DNA from: Macrophomina tecta
Lineage: Eukaryota; Ascomycota; Dothideomycetes; Botryosphaeriales; Botryosphaeriaceae
Assembly: GCA_024180945.1 (NCBI GenBank)
Contig: JAKSGN010000006.1
Span: 4,154,001 to 4,218,000 of the forward strand
Length of the DNA stretch: 64,000 nucleotides
Reading direction: 5' to 3'
The translations under genes were made by a program, and so were the position numbers. The notes beneath the pieces were generated by a model. The model was not told where the DNA came from, made no database searches, and saw nothing but the letters and a program-made list of their open reading frames with translations. Shown here piece by piece: positions 35,008 to 45,305 of the stretch (position 1 is its first letter; each line of letters starts with the position of its first letter).

Positions 35008-35900
35008 GGGAAGCTGGGTCGAAGCGGCACCGGGGCTGTGATGGGACGGCGATTGCTGGAGCTCCGCGATCAGCCAGCGGCGTGGAGCTGCCTTATCGGG
35101 CGGTGTGTGGAGGCAGAACAGGCAATCACGTGCACGGACGCGCGCGGGAGCTGACGGCCAGGACTCGAGGGAGGGACGGATTGGAGCTGGCGGCCTGGCT
35201 CGCCGGGGCGGTCAGCATCATTACGCGAAGCGTAGCACCAGTGGCCAGATGCCGCGCAGTGCGTCTGAGGCTCGCGGGCGAAGTGGGCGACTTGAGGGCG
35301 CAAGCGCGGGATGCAGAGGATCTCTCGTCTCAGACGGCCTCCTGTATTAGCGCAAGCGACGCGCGCATTCTCCAGCTGCGCAGCAGTACAATAGCAGCTG
35401 CCTGCGCCCAACTCCTAACCCTCCACTTCTCGGCGTTTGCTTGTCGCGTTCCATTCTTCTTCCTGGCCCAGTCCCGGAGACGGCCACAGCTCTATTGTGT
35501 TCTTTGTGCGGCCTGGACGTGCGCCCCCGGCTTGACGCCCGCGGTAGCCAGCCCACGCGGACTCTCCCCGACACCTGCCTTTCCGGCCGCGTCGGACACC
35601 CCCCCGGACTAGCGGGCCTGAGGCGTCGCTCCGAGAAGCTGACATATGCAGGACGTATCGCCAGCTTACCGCGCATCCTTGCACCTGTTCCGCTTACTAT
35701 CTGAGTATATCCTCGCCGTCGCCCGTCCCTTGTCCTCCCGCTTCGATTGTTCTCTGTCTTGGCCGCCAACCCATTGTCTCGCCGTTCAGCCGCGACTGCG
35801 GCCCACTTCACCACCGCACCAGCTGGCCACGTAGCCCGCAACAGCCCTCTGGAGGGCTCTACGCATCGCTCTTGCCGCTTCCGCTTCAGCTGCAGTCGCC
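35008..35900. other. Divergent promoter region CSN7 / CCC2
   Basis: 893 nt, GC-rich, with CT-rich stretches before the CCC2 start. No clear TATA box. Short ORFs only. Confidence 0.55.
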
Positions 35901-38900
35901 ATGGCGCAGTCCTACCTCCCCGTGTCGACGCAGGATGCCAACGCCTCGGTGCCGCGATCCTCGACTACCCACATGGCCACCACAACCCTCAAAGTCGGCG
36001 GCATGACTTGCGGCGCGTGTACCTCTGCCGTCGAGAGCGGATTCCAGGGCGTCGATGGAGCTGGAAACGTGTCCGTCAGCTTAGTCATGGAGCGCGCCGT
36101 GGTCCAGCACGATCCCACGAAGCTGTCCGCCGAGAAGATTCAGGAGATAATCGAAGACCGAGGCTTTGATGCCGAAGTACTGTCGACCGATCTGCCGCAG
36201 CGCGCTGCAGTGGCCGACGAGGATGACGCGGCAGCAAGCGGTCTAGTGACGACGACCGTCTCAGTCGGAGGGATGACATGCGGCGCGTGCACTTCGGCCA
36301 TTGAGGGAACCTTCAAAGGCGTGGAGGGAGTCAAGCATTTTAGCATCTCGCTGCTCTCGGAGCGTGCAGTCATCGAGCATGATCCTGGAATGCTGAGTCC
36401 CGAGAAAATTGCGGAAATGATCGAGGATACCGGCTTCGACGCAAAAGTTCTGGAAACAAAGAAGGCTCTAGCGCAGTCCCAGTCCCAAGGCTCTGGCAAG
36501 CGCGGGAATGCCCTCACCACCACCGTCGCTATCGAGGGCATGACCTGTGGCGCATGCACATCTGCCGTCGAGTCTGGCTTCAAGGATGTTGATGGAATAC
36601 TGCAGTTCAACATCAGCTTGCTTGCTGAGCGCGCCGTCATCACCCACGACCCCCGGAAGATCTCCGCGCAACGAATCGCAGAAATCATCGAAGAGAGGGG
36701 GTTCGATGCGAAGGTTCTGTCTTCAGAGGACGCGGTGCAGGCTTCCGCCAGCAGCTCAACACAGCAGCTCAAGATTTACGGCATGGCTGACGCGAAATCC
36801 GCCGACGAGTTGGAATCTGTCCTCAAGACATTGTCCGGAGTGTCTTCGGTCTCGGTAAATTTCTCCACCTCCCGTGCTACCATCACGCACAACTCAGCAG
36901 TCACCGGTCTTCGATCAATCGTGGAAACCGTCGAAGCCGCAGGATACAATGCTCTTGTGGCGGATTCGGACGACAACAATGCCCAGCTTGAATCTTTAGC
37001 CAAAACCAAAGAAATCCAGGAATGGCGCAAAGCGTTTAAGATTTCGGCATCGTTCGCTATTCCCGTCTTCCTCATCAGCATGATTATCCCAATGTTCTTA
37101 CCGTTTATGAATTTCGGAAACTGTCAAATCGTCCACGGCCTTTGGCTTGGTGATGTGCTCTGTCTTATTCTCACTGCTCCAGTCCAGTTTGGCATTGGAA
37201 AGAGCTTTTACAAGTCCGCATTCAAGTCTCTGAAGCACGGCTCCCCGACCATGGATGTTCTGGTTGTTCTTGGAACCTCGGCAGCTTTCTTTTTCAGTGT
37301 AGCAGCCATGCTTGTTTCCTTCCTCACTCCTCCCCACAGCAAGCCCGCCACTGTTTTTGACACCAGCACCATGTTGATCACTTTCATCACCCTTGGTCGC
37401 TACCTGGAAAATCGAGCAAAAGGACAGACTTCTAAGGCTCTTTCGCGGCTTATGTCTCTCGCCCCTTCCATGGCCACCATCTATACAGACCCGATCGCAG
37501 CTGCTAAAGCAGCGGAGGAATGGGACGAGGATGAAAAGACGCTGAAGGACGAAACTGCAATGAACGGCAACGCCGCTGAGGAGAGAGTCATCCCTACCGA
37601 GCTCATCGAGGTCGGCGACATTGTCATTCTGAAGCCCGGAGACAAGATCCCGGCTGATGGCACCGTCACTCGCGGCGAGAGTTATGTGGATGAGAGTATG
37701 GTCACCGGCGAAGCCATGCCAATTCTCAAGAAGAAGGGCCACGGTCTCATGGCTGGTACGGTAAATGGTGCTGGACGCGTAGACTTCATCGTCACACGTG
37801 CTGGCCGCGACACTCAGCTCTCCCAGATTGTTCGCCTTGTGCAGGAAGCGCAGACTACTCGCGCTCCCATCCAGCGCTTGGCAGACCTCGTCGCAGGATA
37901 CTTTGTCCCAGTCATCATCACTCTCGGCCTTGCTACCTTTGTCGCATGGATGGTCCTTAGTCACGCACTTCCGAACCCACCGAAGGTTTTCCTGGATCAC
38001 GCCAGCGGTGGCAGGCTTATGGTGTGCGTCAAGCTCTGTATCTCTGTCATTGTTTTCGCTTGTCCTTGCGCCCTGGGTCTCAGTACTCCTACAGCCGTTA
38101 TGGTTGGTACCGGTGTTGGCGCCGAGCAAGGTATTCTGGTCAAGGGCGGGGCTGCACTTGAAATGGCTACAAAGATCACCCATGTGGTCCTCGACAAGAC
38201 GGGCACCCTGACCGTTGGCAAGATGAGCGTGTCTCAAGCCGATATTCGTGGCGGATGGACTAACTCAAAGTCCAAGGAGCGTCTTTGGTGGACCTTGATC
38301 GGGCTGGCTGAGATGAGCAGTGAGCACCCGATTGCCCGTGCTGTTGTCAACGCTGCAAAGGACAATCTTGGCCTAGGTGAAGATGGTGCCCTCGACGGCA
38401 GTGCTGGCGATTTTGAAGCGACTGTCGGTAAGGGTATCTCCGCTAACATCGAAGCTGCCATCTCTCCTGAGCAGAAGAGATACCGCGTCCTTATCGGCAA
38501 TGCCGACTTCCTGCGTTCGCAGAGAGTCGATGTTCCCGCATCTGCTGAGGAGATGGCCGCTTCAACTAGCGGTACTGATGACAACGAGGGCCTGGGCTCC
38601 ACCGGCATGACGACCATCTACACCGCTGTCGACAACGTGTTCACCGGCACTATCTCGCTCTCCGACACTTTGAAGCCCACTGCCCGCGCTACGATCCGCG
38701 CCCTCCAGCGTCTGGGCGTCAGCGCCTCAATAGTGACGGGTGACCAAATGGCACCCGCTCTCGCCGTCGCCAAGGCCGTCGGCATTCCCGCTTCAAACGT
38801 CTACGCCAGCGCCACGCCCTCAACCAAGCAAGAAATCGTCGAGGAGCTGCAGCGCCCCGTGGCCCAAGGCGGCCAAGGCCACGTCGTCGCCATGGTTGGT

Positions 38901-39449
38901 GACGGCATCAACGACTCACCCGCGCTGGCCACGGCCGCCGTCGGTATCTCGCTCGCCTCGGGCACCGACATCGCCATGGAGGCAGCGTCGATCGTGCTCA
39001 TGACGCCCAATGACCTCCTCTCTATCCCAGCCTCGCTGCACCTCTCGCAGACTATCTTCCGCCGCATCAAGCTCAACCTCCTCTGGGCGTGCGGCTACAA
39101 CGTCATTGGCCTTCCCTTCGCTATGGGCTTCTTCCTGCCCTGGGGCTTGTCTCTGCACCCCATGGCTGCCGGTGCCGCCATGGCATGCTCCTCAGTCTCC
39201 GTCGTCGCGTCGTCGCTCGCGCTCCGCTGGTGGCGCCGACCCCGCTGGATGTCCCTCGAGAACCTCGACCCCGCAGCGGCCGCTTCAATAGCGGCCGCTG
39301 GGGGCAAGAGTGCCAGGGTGCGGCGTGGCGCTGCGGCGAGTTTCGTCGTCTGGATTAAGGGCTTGAGGGGCTTGTGGACGGAGAGGAGGCGCGAGAGAGA
39401 AGAGGCTGGGTACGCACCTGTCCCGCTACGGGATATGGGCGATGTATAA
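35901..39449 (+). CDS. CCC2: Copper-transporting P1B-type ATPase (Ccc2/ATP7 type)
   Basis: Pumps Cu(I) into the late Golgi/secretory pathway for loading of copper enzymes such as multicopper oxidases. 1182 aa, one exon. Three N-terminal heavy-metal domains carry GMTCGAC with CxxC at residues 37-40, 127-130 and 216-219; a fourth domain-like unit (from about residue 291, QLKIYGMADAKSADELESVL) has lost its CxxC. Then the P-type core: TGEAMP around residue 602, the copper-specific CPC at 721-723 in the membrane, the phosphorylated Asp 765 in DKTGTLT, SEHPIA with His 809 in the nucleotide domain, and GDGINDSPALA at 1000. A basic tail (RRGAAASF onward) follows the last membrane pair. All catalytic residues are intact. 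The nearby tyrosinase is a possible client enzyme, but no linkage is shown. Confidence 0.96.
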   Translation: MAQSYLPVSTQDANASVPRSSTTHMATTTLKVGGMTCGACTSAVESGFQGVDGAGNVSVSLVMERAVVQHDPTKLSAEKIQEIIEDRGFDAEVLSTDLPQRAAVADEDDAAASGLVTTTVSVGGMTCGACTSAIEGTFKGVEGVKHFSISLLSERAVIEHDPGMLSPEKIAEMIEDTGFDAKVLETKKALAQSQSQGSGKRGNALTTTVAIEGMTCGACTSAVESGFKDVDGILQFNISLLAERAVITHDPRKISAQRIAEIIEERGFDAKVLSSEDAVQASASSSTQQLKIYGMADAKSADELESVLKTLSGVSSVSVNFSTSRATITHNSAVTGLRSIVETVEAAGYNALVADSDDNNAQLESLAKTKEIQEWRKAFKISASFAIPVFLISMIIPMFLPFMNFGNCQIVHGLWLGDVLCLILTAPVQFGIGKSFYKSAFKSLKHGSPTMDVLVVLGTSAAFFFSVAAMLVSFLTPPHSKPATVFDTSTMLITFITLGRYLENRAKGQTSKALSRLMSLAPSMATIYTDPIAAAKAAEEWDEDEKTLKDETAMNGNAAEERVIPTELIEVGDIVILKPGDKIPADGTVTRGESYVDESMVTGEAMPILKKKGHGLMAGTVNGAGRVDFIVTRAGRDTQLSQIVRLVQEAQTTRAPIQRLADLVAGYFVPVIITLGLATFVAWMVLSHALPNPPKVFLDHASGGRLMVCVKLCISVIVFACPCALGLSTPTAVMVGTGVGAEQGILVKGGAALEMATKITHVVLDKTGTLTVGKMSVSQADIRGGWTNSKSKERLWWTLIGLAEMSSEHPIARAVVNAAKDNLGLGEDGALDGSAGDFEATVGKGISANIEAAISPEQKRYRVLIGNADFLRSQRVDVPASAEEMAASTSGTDDNEGLGSTGMTTIYTAVDNVFTGTISLSDTLKPTARATIRALQRLGVSASIVTGDQMAPALAVAKAVGIPASNVYASATPSTKQEIVEELQRPVAQGGQGHVVAMVGDGINDSPALATAAVGISLASGTDIAMEAASIVLMTPNDLLSIPASLHLSQTIFRRIKLNLLWACGYNVIGLPFAMGFFLPWGLSLHPMAAGAAMACSSVSVVASSLALRWWRRPRWMSLENLDPAAAASIAAAGGKSARVRRGAAASFVVWIKGLRGLWTERRREREEAGYAPVPLRDMGDV

Positions 39450-39790
39450 GATGTACATACCCGGATTAGGTCTCGGAGCATGGAGTATTTTATGTTTCTC
39501 TATATAATTCTTTGCGGTGATGGTTGTTTTCGGTTTTGAGTTGGTTTCCTCCTTGCGTTCAGCCAAAGCGAGTAGTGGTCAAAAGGGCGTATTGCTGTGA
39601 CGCCAACGATAACGTACAATAAAGTATAGTAGTTGGTATATTTGGCAGCACGTCAATAGAGAAGAATAGCAAGAGATGAGCGTATTCTGTTGCGAGCAGC
39701 GAGATGCAGTCCCAGAGTGACCTCACTCCCGACGGTCAACTAGCAAAGGTCCCGATGTGGAGATAACATTTGTTTGCAACACTCACTTCC
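39450..39790. other. Intergenic region CCC2 - 5S rRNA
   Basis: 341 nt containing the CCC2 3' UTR, relatively AT-rich. Nothing else seen. Confidence 0.5.
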
Positions 39791-39909
39791 ACGTACGACC
39801 ACAGGTCGCAGAATACAGGGCTTCCCGTCCGCTCAGCCGTACTTAAGCTGCGAACCGGCCGATTAGTACTCAAGTGGGTGACCATTGGGGAATCCCGGCT
39901 GTTGTACGT
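39791..39909 (+). rRNA. 5S ribosomal RNA gene (dispersed copy)
   Basis: 119 nt with the fungal 5S layout: begins ACGTACGACCACAGG, contains the conserved CAGGGCTTCCCGTCCGCTCA and CCGTACTTAAGC, then TAGTACTCAAGTGGGTGACC, GAATCCCGGCTGTTGT, and ends ACGT. Helix I closes (ACGTACGAC with GTTGTACGT, one G-U). Helix II is TCGCAG paired with CTGCGA, differing from the usual GTGTGG/CCACAC yet still paired, which argues for a functional variant rather than a decayed copy. It is followed directly by a T6 RNA polymerase III terminator. Dispersed 5S genes are usual in filamentous ascomycetes. Confidence 0.93.
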
Positions 39910-39914
39910 TTTTT
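39909..39914 (+). terminator. RNA polymerase III T-run terminator of the 5S gene
   Basis: Six T residues at the 3' end of the 5S gene, followed by further T-rich sequence. Confidence 0.75.
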
Positions 39915-40299
39915 GTTTTCGGTTTTCACTTTAGGTTGAGTTCGCGTTTTGTGGGCCGCGAAATCGGCCTTTCTCGGCCCGGACCGTTGAGGTGTTGACG
40001 GGAAGTGAAACTGACGGCGCGGCTTCTCTTCACACAAACTCCAAATAAGAAACATGGACAGGCGGCCACCAACAAACAAGCCAACTGTTTTGCGGGAGGC
40101 GTATGTGTGCGGCGTTACCAAGTGAATCCTGCAGCACGGTTGCTACTGGGCATCGATCCCCGTGCGCGGCTCAGGGCGCCGGAAGCACAACATCCGGCTC
40201 GGACCATCCATGCCCTCCACCCTGGCTGACTTCCGCCAACCGTTTAAGAATGAACGAGAACCTCGTCTGCAAAGATGGAATCACTCCTTCGAGCAAACA
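39915..40299. other. Promoter region of ERG24
   Basis: 385 nt between the 5S terminator and the ERG24 start. An upstream ATG at 40251 opens a frame that overlaps ERG24 in another register and could act as an upstream ORF. No TATA box noted. Confidence 0.5.
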
Positions 40300-41849
40300 A
40301 TGGCTGCTGCAAGAACTGAATATGAGTTCGGTGGACCGTGAGTTTCCTCCTGCCTTGAGCGACTATCGCTTACGATTTAGCTTTGGTGCTGCTGCCATCA
40401 CTTTCGGCCTGCCAATCCTCCTCTACTTTTTCACCTTCTCCTGCAACGATGTAGCCGGTTGCCCTATTCCGTCTCTTCTGGATCCCCGAACCTTCAGCTG
40501 GCAGAAGCTTGCCGCGGAGTCCGGATGGCCTGAAGGTGGCATTCGCGATCTCTTCAGCGTGGACGTTACCGGTGCCGTGCTTGGCTACTATCTGTTGAGC
40601 CTCGTTCTTGACAGAGCTTTGCCTGCCCAGGAGGTGTACGGTACCAAGCTTGTTCACCACAGTCGTCCGCTGAAATACCGGCTCAATGGTAGCTACGTCA
40701 GTTCCTCCAAGGGCGGCAACCAAGTACCACTGACACCCTCACACAGGATTCTCGTCCTCAATCGTGCAATTGGCTGCCTGCGCTGCTGGGGCATACTTCC
40801 AGGGCGCCCATTTCTTCGTTTGGACCTACATCACTGACAATTACCTGCAAATCTTGACCGCCAACATCCTCATCTCCTTCGCCCTCTCCGTTTTCGTCTA
40901 CGCCCGCAGCTTCAGCGTCAACACAAACTACCCGAACCCGGACCTCCGTGAACTTGCCGCCGGTGGCAATACCGGTAACGCCATCTACGACTTCTACATC
41001 GGCCGCGAGCTGAATCCGCGCGTGCGCGTCCCGCTCTTCGGCGAGCTCGACCTCAAAACCTGGTGCGAGATGCGGCCAGGGCTGACCGGCTGGGTCCTGC
41101 TCGACCTCGCCTTCGCCGCGCAGCAGCACCGCAACTACGGCCGCCTGTCCGATAGCATGCTCCTCACCGCCGGCGTGCAGGCCTGGTACGTGCTCGCCAG
41201 CCAATGGAGCGAGGACCGCCTGCTGACCATGATGGACGTCACCACCGACGGCTTCGGCTTCATGCTGTGCTTTGGCGACCTCGTCTGGGTGCCCTTCCTG
41301 TACTCGATGCAGTGCCGCTACCTCGCCACCCACCCCGTGCAGCTCGGCGCGCCCGGCGTCGTCGCCGTGTCCGCCGTATTCGCGCTGGGCCTGTACATCT
41401 TCCGCGCTGCGAATGAGCAGAAGAATGTCTTCCGCACCAGGCCCGACGATCCGAGCGTAGATGGCCTTGCGTTTATTCAGACAAAGCGCGGCACCCGCCT
41501 GCTCACGGCTGGCTGGTGGGGCTTGTCGCGCCACATCAACTACTTTGGCGACTGGCTGCAGTCGCTGCCGTTCAGCTTGCCGACCGGACTGGCCGGGTTT
41601 GCGGTTCTGCCGGCTGGCGCTGCTGGCGCTGCTGAGCATGTCTTCAAGATGCTTGATGGGCGCGAGGTCGTGCAGGGAGATGCCAGAGGGTGGGGCGTCC
41701 TGTTTACCTACTTCTATGTGCTGTACTTTGCGGTCTTGCTGGTGCACCGCGAGCGGAGGGACGATGCCATGTGTGCGAAGAAGTATGGCGAGGATTGGGA
41801 GAAGTATAAGAGGATGGTTCGGTGGAGGATCCTACCTTGGGTGTACTGA
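40300..41849 (+). CDS. ERG24: Delta(14)-sterol reductase
   Basis: ER membrane enzyme of ergosterol synthesis that reduces the C14-C15 double bond with NADPH; ERG4/ERG24 family. Exons 40300-40337, 40381-40688, 40747-41849, giving 482 aa. The start is the ATG at 40300 (MAAARTEYEFGGP): removing a 43-nt intron (40338-40380, GTGAGT...TTTAG) gives YEFGGPFGAAAITFGLPI, as the family requires, whereas the longer frame that reads through begins with unrelated residues. Intron 2 joins RLNG-FSSSIVQLA. Conserved blocks: CNDVAGCP, NIYDFYIGRELNPR-like AIYDFYIGRELNPR, LLTMMDVTTDGFGFML, GWWGLSRHINYFGDWLQSL and the C-terminal DDAMCAKKYGEDWEKYK with WRILPWVY. About eight or more membrane spans. It is the target of morpholine fungicides in other fungi. 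Confidence 0.95.
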
Positions 41850-43517
41850 TGCCTCTGGCCGGCTTTCCACATGTCTGCCCTGCTTTTTCTTAGCACGAGA
41901 AAGATGGAGCAGCATGTTGACGGGAATACTTTTGCACAGTTAGAGCGCAGGCGAGGACAATGATCACTCTGTGGATGTTTGCCAAAGGCTAGCCTATCCC
42001 ATAATGTCACATCCTGCCATCCTTCATGGTTGTTCTACGTCGACCGCGAAACCTATGCCGTCTACTTTTCCCCGCCTTCTCAGTCAATCCAATCCATCAA
42101 CAGATCATACTCTGTTTGCTCAGTGTTCCAGGTACCCTCATAACGAACATCTATAATACAAGACCCTTGTGATGGGATGATTCGCTCCAACCTTCGCGCG
42201 AGCATACAAGCATGGATGGGTACACGTGTAACATCAGGTAGCGCCTCAGGAACAGCCCCAAAGAAAAAGAGATGGAACCATCGTTATAACACCCTGGTGG
42301 CTGCAGGACCAGATGCTCTTCAATCCACAGCCTCTTTTGTATTCCATGTGGCACATAACCGCAGTCACACAGTCGTGCTCGCTGCGGAACAACGAGGGCA
42401 AATAGCGAGCCAGAATTTAGAATTAGAAAGCAACGAGGACCACGGCTTCCTCTGGATGAGGATGTTCCTAGCAGAGATCATACAGGGCTGAAGTTATTGC
42501 CTGTTTTTGTGTTAGCAGGTGCAATATCCTCTCCACCTTGGCCAACGGACGCTGGATTTTGCGATGCCGAGAAGCTTGTGCTAATAGCATGGCTGATATT
42601 GTGCACCTGGCTGGCAGTTTGACAAAATCTACTCCTTTCCAGAGGGAACAGTGGCACGATACATGGCGCATTTGTGAACCGCCTCCCGGAACTAGCACTT
42701 GTATTGACATCCATCTGATTGCTGATCGGGACAAAGGTTGCCGTCTTTATTGTATCATGAGTAACCGAAGGCTCATATGGAATAGACAGAGAAACCGAGT
42801 TACGTCATGTGCACAAGTATCGTTTCAGTGATCTGCAGAGAGCCAGTGAGTGGTGGAAGCGCCACTAAGTCAATAGATTCTCGCGAGCCCGCAGCATCAA
42901 ATATGGACGAAACTTTTCATATGATATCAAGATTGACCCACCAAGCGGATCAGATGGAAATGGCATACAACGAACTTTGATGACTGGTCATTTTGAAGCT
43001 CAAACGGCCCCTGATGTGGTTCGAGTATCCAGCCGAGCTCAACCGAGACCACCCGGATGTAAGCTACTTTGGCATGCGGAGCCGCTCCTTCTCGTCCGAA
43101 TATATCCGACGTAGTCAATTCATGCCCAATATGGCCTTTTTTTTTTTTTTTTTTTGCCCAGCAATATCTTCCAATTGGCTATAATATTGCCCCCGCACTC
43201 ATGCTCTCGCCGCCATGATAGGTTCTTTTCATCTCAACACACCCCTTCGACGTGGAATTAGAGTGTAAGGACAAGGATAGTATCTCAACACAGCCACGCA
43301 CTCAAAGTCTCTTTCTTCCCCGCTCACGAAGGCCTCTAACCGCGGCGTCAACTATGAGGTTACTGAACAAAACCGGCTTGACTCCTCGGGCCGCACACAT
43401 TGTCCCCGCATCTCAGCCTTATAAAACCTACCATTTGAGACTGCTACGCATCGACGAAAGCACTTTGCTGTGAACACAATTCTCTATTAGAACCCCAACT
43501 CAAACACATCCAACGCC
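41850..43517. other. Intergenic region ERG24 - PhyH protein
   Basis: 1.67 kb. Short ORFs only. Holds a 19-nt poly-T run at 43137-43155 and a TATA-like box at 43420-43426. CCCGGATGTAAG near 43048 may be a decayed dispersed-element copy. Confidence 0.5.
43420..43426 (+). promoter_or_regulatory. TATA-like box of the PhyH-family gene
   Basis: TATAAAA, 92 nt before the start codon at 43518, a plausible spacing for a fungal core promoter. Confidence 0.45.
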
Positions 43518-44594
43518 ATGGACTTCTGGTCTTCACAGCCGCGAAATAGCCTCACAATCAACAAGCAAGTCGGCGCCGATCGCCGTATCGGCGAGACGAA
43601 GATCGACCCCCAATACCACAAGTACATCGAACACACCATCGAGCACGGCTACGTGATCATCGAAAACGCCTTCACGCCCGCGGCAGTCGACGAAGCCAAC
43701 GCGGAGTTGCGCCGGCTGTCCGCCACGCCCATCGCCGCAGGCCCCGCCGCCGCCGGCGGGCGCAACGAGTTCGAGGGCTTGAAGACGAAGCGGATCTACG
43801 CGCTGCTGAACAAGTCGCGCACCTTCGACGCCTTCGCGCTGCACCCGGCCGTGGTGGCGCTCAACGACTTCTTCCTCGACCCGAACTGGCTGCTGAGCAC
43901 GCTGCACAGCATCACCAGCCAGCCCGGCGAGGACTCGCAGACGCTGCACCACGACGACGGCGCGATAACCGTGCCGCGGCCACACAAGCCCTTCGGCTCC
44001 GTCAGTTCTCCCTCCTCTTGCGCTTCACTCCCCTCCCCATGGCAGCCGGACAGATTCCCCCCCTCCTTTTTCTATTCATTCGCATCACGGCATCGCGGTT
44101 CTGACGACTAAACGCTTGTCTCGCAGGCCATCATGGTAGCACTCGACGCCTACACGCCAACCAACGGGGCCACGGTCGTCGTCCCCGGCTCGCACACCTG
44201 GGGCGCCACGCCCATGCCCACACGCGGGCAAGCCATCCCCGTCACGATGCCGGCAGGCAGCCTGGTCTACTTCATCGGGACGCTGTGGCATGGGCGCGGG
44301 CGCAACGAATCGGCGCACGAGCGCCGGGCGCTGACGGTGCAGTACTGCCAGCCGTGGGTGCGGCCGCTCGAGAACCAGTTCCTGGCCGTGGACTGGGAAC
44401 GGCTGGACGAGATGCCGGCGCGGCTGGTGGATGCGCTGGGCTACCGGGTGGGCGCCCCGTTTGTGGGGTTCGTCAATGGGATCTCTCCGAGGAAATACGT
44501 GGCGCGGAAGGTGGAGGAGCGGAGGCAGCAGCGGCGCGAGAAGCGGAGCGAGGGCGAAGAAGGAGGAAGGGAGGGACGTGCGAACAAGCTGTAG
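43518..44594 (+). CDS. Phytanoyl-CoA dioxygenase (PhyH) family protein
   Basis: Fe(II)/2-oxoglutarate-dependent oxygenase of the PhyH family; the substrate is not known. Two exons, 43518-44000 and 44127-44594, giving 316 aa; the 126-nt intron (GTCAGT...TCGCAG) joins KPFGS to AIMVALDAYT. Iron ligands: the HHDDG box at residues 144-148 supplies the HxD pair, and His 216 in LWHGRGRN is the likely third ligand; the Arg pair in AHERRALTVQY (around residues 227-228) probably holds 2-oxoglutarate. GYVIIENAFTP near residue 44 is the usual start of the fold, and TPTNGATVVVPGSH the second half. The last 25 residues are a Lys/Arg/Glu-rich tail. No signal peptide is seen. Relatives act on fatty acids, sterol-like or secondary metabolites; the neighbours do not settle this. 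Confidence 0.88.
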
Positions 44595-45305
44595 TTTCGT
44601 TTGCTGGTCGCGGCGCTGTATACGTACGCCATTGTTATCTGTTTTGTCTGTTCAGACTGTCGGTTTGGGAATCTCACGGCTCTTTGCGCTGGAATTATTG
44701 GTTCTCATGGCGGTTCCAACTCCTGTGGTTGCTTCTTCTCATCCAATGCGGTGCAGCCGTGCATGCACAAATGTCCCCACCTCGCCCCAGCTACACCACC
44801 ATTCCCCCAGGCCACGGCACACAGATCCAGCTTGCTGCACGTCATGTCTCAAAATGTAGCATCAGATGTCCTGATATGTGAAGACAATGTTAATGGAACC
44901 GTCAACTACACCTTCTAGCGCCGTCTCTTGGACCGTCACCAATTCAGCCTGTAGAGATTCACATCCTGCATAAGAAAGGCGTTAGCGTTACTGAATGTCG
45001 ATGTATTCACATGTATCGAGCTCCTGCGCGGAACAATCATTTATCGGACGGTTGCATGCACATTCATAGTCAGTATACGCTTCTTCAGATCCACGATGGC
45101 CCAGTATGTGAGCTTAAATTATCAATATCACGCAAGAAACATTGAAGGAAAGTACGTATGTAGCGGTAAATGTTACCAGAGAATCATAAACGCCATGTAA
45201 GAATGAATTTGCTCAGAAGCCAACCAACTCCTCCGCAATGCGTTGTCCCGCCGACCATGATTGACAAGAAATTGCCCCCGTCAGACTATGTCACAATAAG
45301 TTTAT
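44595..45305. other. Convergent intergenic region PhyH / tyrosinase
   Basis: 711 nt between convergent stops. 3' UTRs; nothing further recognised. Confidence 0.55.

Noticed and set aside
37098..38237. 379-aa antisense ORF within CCC2
   Set aside because: Antisense of a strongly conserved P-type ATPase; no motif of its own.
40758..41747. 329-aa antisense ORF within ERG24
   Set aside because: GC-rich mirror frame (Val/Glu/Gly/His-rich) of a conserved membrane protein.
43016..43030. tRNA B-box-like GGTTCGAGTATCC
   Set aside because: Spacing is off by one base and no cloverleaf or A box precedes it.
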